Assembly (NCBI GenBank): GCA_965112735.1
Contig: OZ218960.1
Coordinates: 1,364,001 to 1,428,000, forward strand
DNA length: 64,000 bases
Source: Phaeosaccion multiseriatum
Taxonomy: Eukaryota; Ochrophyta, other classes
Reading direction: 5' to 3'
The position numbers and the translations under genes are program-made. The notes below the pieces were generated by a model. That model had not been told where the DNA came from. It saw nothing but the letters and a program-made list of their open reading frames with translations, and did no database searches. Of the stretch, positions 57,161 to 64,000 are shown one piece after another. Numbering within the stretch: position 1 is the first letter of the stretch; each line of letters begins with the position of its first letter.

Positions 57161-60100
57161 GCTCTCTCTCTCTCGCTCTCGCTCTCTGTCTCTCTCCTCT
57201 CTCTCTTCTCTCTCTCAGCCCTGCCGCTCTCACGAGTCGCCATCGGCCGCCCTCTTCGCGAGGAGGCGCCTGCGGGATCAGCGCTGCTACTTCTCCACCG
57301 ATGCACTGGGACTGCCCGTCGTCGGGAGCGGCGGGGGAGGAGGAGGACGAGGAGGAGGGGCAGGAAACGATACGGCTGGGGGAGGAGAAGGGCAAGAGGA
57401 AGGAGGGGCAGCGGAAGGGGCAGAAGGGGGGTGGATTTCACCCGCAGGAGGAGGAGGACAACTGAACGGAGCAGGAGGAGTGGGTAGAAGTAGCATGGAG
57501 GGTATTGGCGGTGGATGGGGAGGTGATAACGGGCTCGGCATGTCACCAACCGCTACCACCGCTACCTCCTCCTCCTTCTCCTCCTCCGTGGTGGTGTCCC
57601 CGTCGTGGCCTGTCAAGCGCCCCTTAAGTCGAAAGCGCCGACGCATGATTGCCTCGGGCCTGAGGGGGCTGAATAATATGGGCAACACGTGCTTTATGAA
57701 CAGCGTCCTGCAGGCGATGGTGCACAGCCCAGGTGGGTGGGTGTGGTTTGTAAGTCAATGGGTGGGTAGTGCGTCACTGGGTGGGTTCGTGGGCTGGCTC
57801 TTTCTTTGTCTCTCTCTCCCCTGTTCCCCGTGTCTACCACTTCTCCCCGGGGGGATGAATGGCTTGGGTAGTGTGTTTCGCACGCGGCCCTAATACCGTT
57901 ACACATGCTGCGTGTGTGTGTGTATGTGTGCGTGCCTGCGTGTGTGTGTGTGTATGTGTGTGTGTGTGCGTGTGTGTGTATGTGTGTGTGCGTGTGCGTG
58001 TGTGTGTGTGTGTGTGCGTACCGCAGTCTTCCGCGTGTTCTTCCTGAGCAATGGCCACACGCGCCACCGCTGCGAGACGCTGCGCAGAGACCTTCCGAAG
58101 GCCTTCCAACAGTTACACGAAATGCAGGTACGGACATGGACGGACATGGACTGTGTTGGGATCCGACTTAAGGTGCTTGGGTACTTCCATCTCCCCCCTC
58201 TCCCATATGTACATGTATGTGCATCCATCTCCCTCTTTCTCTCTCACACGTGTTCTCCCTCCCTCTGTATCACCAACCCTCTCACTCACTCACAGGTGGC
58301 GCTGGGTCTGAGTGACGAGGACTCCAAGCCTGACATGAAGTGCCTTCCTCGATGCATCGCGTGTGAAGTGGACTCACTCATGACGGACATGTTTGGCTGC
58401 GCGGCCCATGGAGGGGGGGGGGGCGGGGAGGATAGCATGGAAGGAGCAGGCGGGCCTTGTACCCCGGCAGGGCTGCTAGTGGCAGTCTGGACCACTTCGG
58501 AGGTGAGCCGGGGAGAGGGGGGGGGGGGCAGGAGGAGGAGGAGAAGGATATCGAGGAAGAGGTGGTGGCGGTGGAGGAGGAGGAGGAGGAGGAGGAGGAG
58601 GAGGAGGAGGAGGAGGAGGAGGAGGAGGGAAAGCGTTACCTCTTGGCACAACACTCGCTCGCTCCTTCCTCCCCTCGGTTGTCCCGTCTCTCTCACTCTC
58701 TCTCTTCCTCTTCCCCCCCCCCCTCTCTCTCTCGCTCTCCTCTCCCCCAGGTCCTAGCCGGCTACGAGCAGCAAGACGCCCATGAGTTCCTCATCGCTCT
58801 GCTGGACAACCTCCACCTCCACCTGATGCAATTCGCCTTCAATCAGAGGAGAGCTCAAGTGGTGCACACTCGTCTGGGGCAAGCCAAGGTTAGTGCAGAG
58901 TAGGAAGGACATGTGGGGAGGAGTGCGAGCAGCAGCAGCAGGCATCCTTTCGTTTCCTGTGGCCGCCGTCCTCGTCCACGCAAAGTTTCATCGGTTTCAC
59001 TTGTTTGCGACGCGTACGTACGCTGTTCACTGCCATCTGTTGCCATCCCTGGAGGCCCGAGCCATCCCCGCACACATTGCCACCTCACGATCCACCCTGA
59101 GATATCATGCCCCAACGGCGCCTCAGTCCTGAGTCTTGGCAGCCGCAGGGGGGGGGCATTGGAGTGCACCCACCCACCGCTTGATACATCTTCAAAGGCA
59201 CTCATTCCTCCCCCCACCCCACATTCGCTTTGAGACGAGAAAAGTAAAGTATATCCGGGCATAAACAACTGTCCCCATGACATACATAACGCGCTCGGAC
59301 CGCAGTCACTGCACTGTTTCCAAGCTCTTGGCATGCCTGACAGCGCCATAACTCTCTGTATTCATAACAAGTGGATGAGTTTCATGGGTGGATGTGCTGA
59401 GTTTGAAACCGTTTTGAGTGTCGACCCTCCCCGGTCTTCTTTTGTGCTGCCATCTGTTGCCATCTGCCTTGCCCGTATGTGTGCCCCTGCCCAGGCGGAG
59501 CTTGCTCAGCAAGCCAAGTCCAAGGGTGGGGCTGCGAAGTTCAGAAAGGCCGCACAAGCCGCCTCTGCCGCCTCCCAAGCCGCTGCTGCCGCTGCTGCCG
59601 CTGCTAGTGCTGCTACCGCCAATGGTTCTGATGCTACTGCCACCAATGGGCATGGCACTGGTGTAAATGGTGCTGCTGCTGTTGGTGGCGGGGGAGGTGG
59701 AGCAGCGGGAGGGAAGGGGAAGGCAGCCCACGGCAAGGGCGTTCTGAAGGGGTTCGAGTGTCTGGAGATGCCCATGCTGCCCCTACATGGGGAGCAAGTC
59801 GTACTTGAGGGAGATAAAGGTGCGTTTCCGAGAGGAGAGGATTGTCATGTGCGCGGACGGGATGGCAGGGGATGGCAAGGAATTATGTGATATTGGGGGT
59901 ATGTACGCCCATATGCCCAACATGCCCAGATGCCCATCGAAGCAAAACCCTCAGACTTCGTAAGAAAGGGAGTAGGATGTCCTGTGCTGTTCGTTAACAG
60001 TGCCTATTTGTCTTGTTTGACCCCTCCCCCCCCCCCTCCTCCCTCCCTCCCTCCCAACCAACCAACCAACAGCCTGCAACGCCTCTCTCCTGTTGCAAGG

Positions 60101-63100
60101 CGCTCAGCAGCTGTCATCCCTAGCGTCGGCGCGTGCCTCCGACTCCACCAGTCACCACGGAAGTCGCATCGAAGACCTCACGCTCTCGGTAAGGCGTGCG
60201 TGTGCGTGTGCGTGTGCGTGTGCGTGTGAGCATTCGTGTGTGTGTACGTGTGTGCGTGTTAGTGTGTCCGCCCCCCCCCCCCCCCCCCCCCCTTTTCACG
60301 TCACCTCTCCACCATCTCGGACATGGATCCCCTTTTCTTCCTCTCTCTTCTCCTCCCCTCTCCTCTCCTCCCCTCCCCTCTCCTCCCCTCCCCTCCCCTC
60401 CCCTCTCCTCTCCTCCCCTCCCCTCCCCTCCCCTCCCCTCCCCTCCCCTCCCCTCCCTCCCCTCTTCCCTTCCCCTCCCCTCCCCTCCCTTCCCCTCCCC
60501 TTCCCTTCCCCAGGGCTTTGTGTCTGAAGTGTTCGCCGGAGTGACCCGATCGGACGTTACATGCCTCCATTGCGGCACGGGCAGCGCCACTTTCGAGCGC
60601 TTTGTTGAGATATCCCTGCCGATACGCAAAGAAGACGGGTCCGCGTTGGACGAGAGAGCAGGTAAGAGAGTGGGAGTGAAAGTGTGCGTACGAGTAAATC
60701 TTGAGAGTGCCAGTAGTTGTTGTTTGTGTGTGAGTGTGATTCCGCAATAATGCTGTTTTATGCTGTCTTTCTTTCTCGTTCTCTCTCTTGCTGTCTCTCT
60801 CCCCCTCTCTCTCCCCCTCTCTCTCCCCCTCTCTCTCCCCCTCTCTCTCCCTCTCTTCCCCTCTCAAGACGGTTTCATGCGATCCTCAAGTAGCAGCGAA
60901 CAGGCGGGCAATGCGGACCTTCTGGACACGTCTGCCCCAGGGCGCTCACCCAAAGCTTCACCCAAAGCTTCACCCAAAGCTTCACCGAAAGCCTCACCCA
61001 AAGGCTCCGCAGGCGGCCGTGGCTGTCTCTCTCCGACCGCCTCTCCCAAAGCGTCTGGAGGCGGTCGTGGACGTGGTGGTCTCTCTCCTCCCAAGCGCTC
61101 ATCCTCGTCGTCCTCGCGCTCTCAGTCCGTCAGTCCGAAGCCTAACCGGGCAGCAGCAGCAACAGCAGCAGCAGCAGTTGGTGATACAGCAGCGGTTTCA
61201 CAGAAAGGCAGAGAAGGCAGCAGCTCCGAAGGGGGCTCTACCCCTATGTCCCCAATGGCGACTTTGCCTTCGTACGAAGAAGTTGCAGTCGACGCTTTTG
61301 GCCTGGGCTCTCCGGCGAGCAGCAAGGTGAGTTGGAGAAGATAAGCAAAGCAGCACGTAGTCTTACGTATCTGTGAGTAGTAAGCAGTGCCTCCTGCAAG
61401 GAAGAGCCCCCCCCGTCTCTCTTGTCTGTCTTGTCTGTCTTGTCTGTCTGCCTGCCTGCCTATCTTCTCTGTGCCTGTTTGCCTTGTCTGCCTCGTCTCC
61501 CTCGTCTGCCTCGTCTGTCTGTCTGTCTGTCTGCCTCCCTACCTACTTGCCTGCCCAACATGCCTTCCTTTCCGCCTGTCTGTCTCTCCGTCCTTACGCC
61601 TCTGTCTGTCCGTCTATCCGTCCGCCCTTGCCTATCCGTCCGCCGTTGCCTATCCGTCCCTCCGTCCGTCCGTTCAGGGCACCTCCCCTACCTCCACACC
61701 TCTCCCCTGGACAACAACAACAGGAGGAGGAGGAGCCTCCGCCTCCCCAAGTCCCACTCCGCTCTCCAACGCCAGCCCCACGACGGGTGTCACAGGTGTC
61801 ACACACCCTCCTGCCGTTGCCGCATCACCAACTGGTGGAGGTAGGGCGGCGGCGGAGGGAAGCCGTCGCACACGGAGGCAGGAGGCAGCAGATGCCTCAA
61901 GTACCACGCTTGCGGCCTGCTTCAAGCGTTTCACTCAGGTGTGTATGTGTGTGTGTGCGTGTGTGTGTGCGTGTGTGCGTGCGTGGTGGGTGGGTACCCA
62001 GCAGGTCTTAAGGAAGCTTTACGTAATTGGCATGCTTAATTAATAAGCTTCCCCTAACAGCAAAGAGCTTCTTCCTCTTGACTCACTCGCATCACTGACC
62101 TTCTCACTAAGGTGGAGCACTTGGTCACAGAGATGAGCTGCGAGGTGTGCGAGAGGAGGAGACTCAAGACCAAACAGCTCACCATCTGCTCGCTGCCCAG
62201 GTGGGTGCCGGGTGTGATTGGGTGGGTGGGGAGGAATTGTGACACATGGGGTTTGTAGGAGCGCGCAAGAGGGAGAGAACGAGAGAGAACAGTTTTCAGG
62301 GACTTGGGGGGGAATGGATCATGGCGGTGGCTGGTCCCCCTTTACGCCCCACTGCTTCTTGTTTTTTCTTCTTCTGCCCCCGTCTCTTACCCGCCTTTGT
62401 CTCCTCCTGTATTGCCCCTTGCTCCTCCTTCTTCTTCTCGTCCTCCTCCTCCTCGTCCTGCTGCTTCTGCTTCTGCTTCTGCTGATGCTGTATCACCAAC
62501 TGCCGCTTCTGCTATTGTGTTTGTTCTGGTGTCCTCTCCTCTTCTCCTTAGCGTGCTCATCATCCACCTGAAACGCTTCGACTCTGTGAACGACTGCAAG
62601 CTCGCGGACTTTGTGTCCTTCCCTGCATTGGGCCTCGACATGGGCCGGTACCTCTCCACCTGGGCCAAGGAAGCTCCTCCCCCCTCCTCCTCCTCCTCCT
62701 CCTCCCCTCCCTCCTCCTCCCCTCCCTCCTCCTCCTCCTCCTCCTCCTCCTCCTCCGCCCCGTCTCCCTCCACCTCCCCTTGCCCCTCCTCCACCGCCAC
62801 CAACGCCAACACCACCACCACCAGCACCACCACCACCACCACCACCAGCACCACCAGCACCACCACCAGCAACAGCAGCACCGCCATCCACCCCAACACC
62901 TGTGAGGAGAGTGTCGCCGCTGCTCCTTCTACGGACAGGGGTGGTGCCAGTGGTGCCGGCTGTGCGGTAGGGGGTGGGGGAGGAGGGGACGGAGGGGGAG
63001 GCACCGCACAACCGCCTTCTTTTCCAAGTGGCGGTGGTGGTGGTGGTGGTGGTGGTGGTGGTAGTGAGGTTGGGCTTGGCGCCCCCCCCCCCAAGCTTCC

Positions 63101-63144
63101 TTACGACCTCTTTGCTGTGGTCAATCATCAGGGCTCGCTCTCGC

Positions 63145-63212
<68 letters not shown>

Positions 63213-63580
63213 GTGCGTGTGTGCGTGCTTACGGTGCGAATGCGCAAGGTGGATGGATGGAAACGGTCGGTGGTGGGGAGAAAGCAATGCCCCTCTTCTC
63301 TCCTCTCATCCCCTCTCCTCCTGCCCATGATGTCATAAGTACATAATAGAATTGTTACCTCTACCCTCCCCCCCTCCCCTAGGGGCACTACACCGCCTTC
63401 ATCAAGGAGGCAGGGCTGTGGTTCAGGGCTGACGACGAAGCCGTGTATGAGGTATCGGAGGAGCAGGTGCTTCGATCAGAGGCCTACCTCCTCTTCTACA
63501 GCAGGAGGGGTGGCGGCACCCAAGGGGCGGTGAAGGCAGCGGCGGCGGCAGCAGCCGTCGCGTCGTCTTCGTCATGGTAG
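54590..63580 (+). CDS. Ubiquitin-specific protease with ZnF-UBP domain (Ubp8/USP22/USP3-like)
   Basis: Sixteen phase-consistent exons (54590-55233, 55403-55553, 55864-55902, 56266-56403, 57219-57732, 58027-58127, 58296-58502, 58751-58888, 59495-59819, 60073-60188, 60514-60661, 60869-61326, 61678-61938, 62112-62200, 62552-63146, 63383-63580) give 1373 residues. The ZnF-UBP is spread over exons 1-4: [51 protein letters not shown]. Peptidase C19 motifs follow: Cys box [22 protein letters not shown], a zinc finger (CLHCGTG and [13 protein letters not shown]), [13 protein letters not shown], His box GHYTAF and WFRADDEAV. All catalytic residues are intact, so an active deubiquitinase is expected; ZnF-UBP plus USP suggests histone H2B or free-ubiquitin-tail recognition. 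Repeat-rich inserts, including (SPKA)n and AVGDTAA, interrupt the fold. The start ATG is a best guess. Confidence 0.9.
55758..55853. repeat. (CT)n array upstream of a 3' splice site
   Basis: About 40 CT units ending just before the acceptor of the 39-nt exon (55864). They act as a polypyrimidine tract on the gene strand. Confidence 0.95.
55968..56190. repeat. (GACT)n array in USP intron 3
   Basis: Imperfect GACT tetramers between the 39-nt exon and exon 4. Confidence 0.93.
56440..57216. repeat. 56-nt tandem repeat followed by a CT-rich tract, USP intron 4
   Basis: Five copies of a 56-base unit (begins CTCTCACTTTCTCCTCTTTC) at about 56450-56745, then over 400 bases of CT/TTTC repeats to the acceptor at 57218. 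Frames through it give endless Ser-Leu repeats that are not coding. Confidence 0.93.
60355..60512. repeat. (CCCCT)n/(CTCCT)n array before a USP acceptor
   Basis: Pentanucleotide pyrimidine repeat running to the 3' splice site at 60513. Confidence 0.93.
60948..61010. repeat. Coding 12-nt repeat, (Ser-Pro-Lys-Ala)n
   Basis: Five 12-base units (near TCACCCAAAGCT) in USP exon 12, giving [20 protein letters not shown], with further SPKAS and SPK copies downstream. Ser-Pro-Lys is a proline-directed kinase consensus, so a phospho-regulated linker is possible. Confidence 0.9.
61173..61194 (+). repeat. Interspersed VGDT motif inside USP exon 12
   Basis: Exact GCAGTTGGTGATACAGCAGC after a CAG run, translated [10 protein letters not shown]. 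Confidence 0.9.
62483..62505 (-). repeat. Interspersed VGDT motif in USP intron 14
   Basis: Reverse-orientation copy (GATGCTGTATCACCAACTGC) about 45 bases before the acceptor at 62551. Confidence 0.85.
63147..63224. repeat. (GT)n array starting at a USP splice donor
   Basis: The donor GT at 63147 is itself the first unit of a GT run of about 30 units. Confidence 0.95.
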
Positions 63581-64000
63581 TTGTCGTTGTTCCCCCAGGG
63601 CGCGGGGGACGCGGAGGCACTCTAAACAGGGCTCTGACAGTGCCGTGACAGTGCTCTGAGGTCGGGGGGATCGTCGTTGTAACCAGCATGGCAAAGGTTT
63701 CTTCCCCACCATGCTCGGTTGCTAAGAAGCTTGTACAATAATACAATCCTTATTTATTGTTGTCGTGGTTAATCATGCTGGAAGAATCCCTTTTATCATG
63801 ACTTAATAGGAATCACCTGTTGAGGGGCGTCCTTCCCATTGACCCTCCACCTTGTACATGGGCTCTTATGTCTGACGCACGCACACACACACACACACAC
63901 ACACACGCCGCCCCTCCCCCTCAGAGGCACGAGGGGAAGGCAGTGGAAGGAGAAGCCCCCCTCTGACGCTCTAAGGAGTGGAATGAGTGTGCCTGTCTGT
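63581..64000. other. Downstream of the USP gene
   Basis: Presumed USP 3' UTR, with an A+T-rich stretch at 63735-63760 that could hold polyadenylation signals. A short (CA)n run (63883-63905) follows. No further gene is visible before the window ends. Confidence 0.5.

Noticed and set aside
56299-57465. Long plus-strand frames of Ser-Leu repeats (380-480 codons)
   Set aside because: They read through the CT-rich intron 56404-57218; only the ends (56266-56403 and 57219-57732) are exons.
1-64000. tRNA or rRNA genes
   Set aside because: No cloverleaf-like or rRNA-like sequence was noticed by eye; a tRNAscan/Rfam run would be needed to exclude small ones.

Overview
This 64 kb window is nuclear DNA from a GC-rich, intron-rich eukaryote, most likely a photosynthetic stramenopile (heterokont alga). 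Three things suggest this: a Tic22-like plastid protein import factor with a signal peptide followed by an ASAFAP-like SAFVSP motif (secondary red plastid targeting); ankyrin repeats of the GHLEVVKWL...EGCS type common in heterokonts; and a gamma-butyrobetaine-hydroxylase-like enzyme beside RUS/DUF647, PPR, LST8 and DEAH-helicase genes. No bacterial or organellar features were seen. The species cannot be named from sequence alone.

Layout, left to right: the 3' end of a zinc-knuckle gene (+, 2-777); an LST8 WD40 gene of the TOR complex (-, 2361-4566); a large ankyrin-repeat gene (+, 5346-12066); a Tic22-like gene (+, 12558-16209); a mitochondrial-type 2-oxoglutarate dioxygenase of the BBOX/TMLH family (+, 16506-18498); a small Dpy-30-motif gene (-, 19810-20893); a degenerate retroelement folded into a near-perfect inverted repeat (21529-22474); a RUS/DUF647 gene (-, 22658-26401); a 2060-residue DENN-domain protein (+, 26588-33352); a DEAH-box RNA helicase of the DHX33/DHX35 type (-, 34251-40686); an F-box/ankyrin-like gene (+, 40953-41747); a GAF-domain gene (-, 42063-44800); an unrecognised 1522-residue low-complexity protein (+, 45062-49859); a PPR protein (-, 51344-54011); and a ubiquitin-specific protease with an N-terminal ZnF-UBP domain (+, 54590-63580). 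I assigned exon borders by hand from GT..AG sites. Reading phase is conserved through every intron of LST8, ankyrin, Tic22, dioxygenase, RUS, DENN, DEAH, PPR, the 1522-residue gene and USP. The GAF gene is the exception: its first intron is unresolved.

Genes are packed tightly and mostly head-to-head, with short shared upstream regions (RUS/DENN 186 bp, DHX/F-box 266 bp, GAF/1522-residue gene 261 bp, PPR/USP about 580 bp). The genes are unrelated housekeeping functions (TOR signalling, plastid import, carnitine-type metabolism, membrane traffic, RNA helicase, deubiquitination) and do not form a pathway cluster.

The most striking feature is repeat content. Introns are filled with (CA)n, (CT)n, (GGA)n, (GAA)n and several minisatellites, and exons carry long poly-Glu, poly-Gly, poly-Asn, poly-Gln and poly-Ser runs. 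On top of this, a short interspersed motif with the core GCAGTTGGTGATACAGCAGC recurs at more than 20 places on both strands. About half lie in introns or intergenic DNA and half inside exons of at least seven unrelated genes, where it is translated as [13 protein letters not shown] or QLVIRQQ depending on frame. It appears to be a dispersed CAG-linked element that can be accommodated in coding DNA, and I regard it as the best candidate for something undescribed here. A second, less conserved interspersed motif (GATGGCAGTGGATGG and relatives) behaves similarly.
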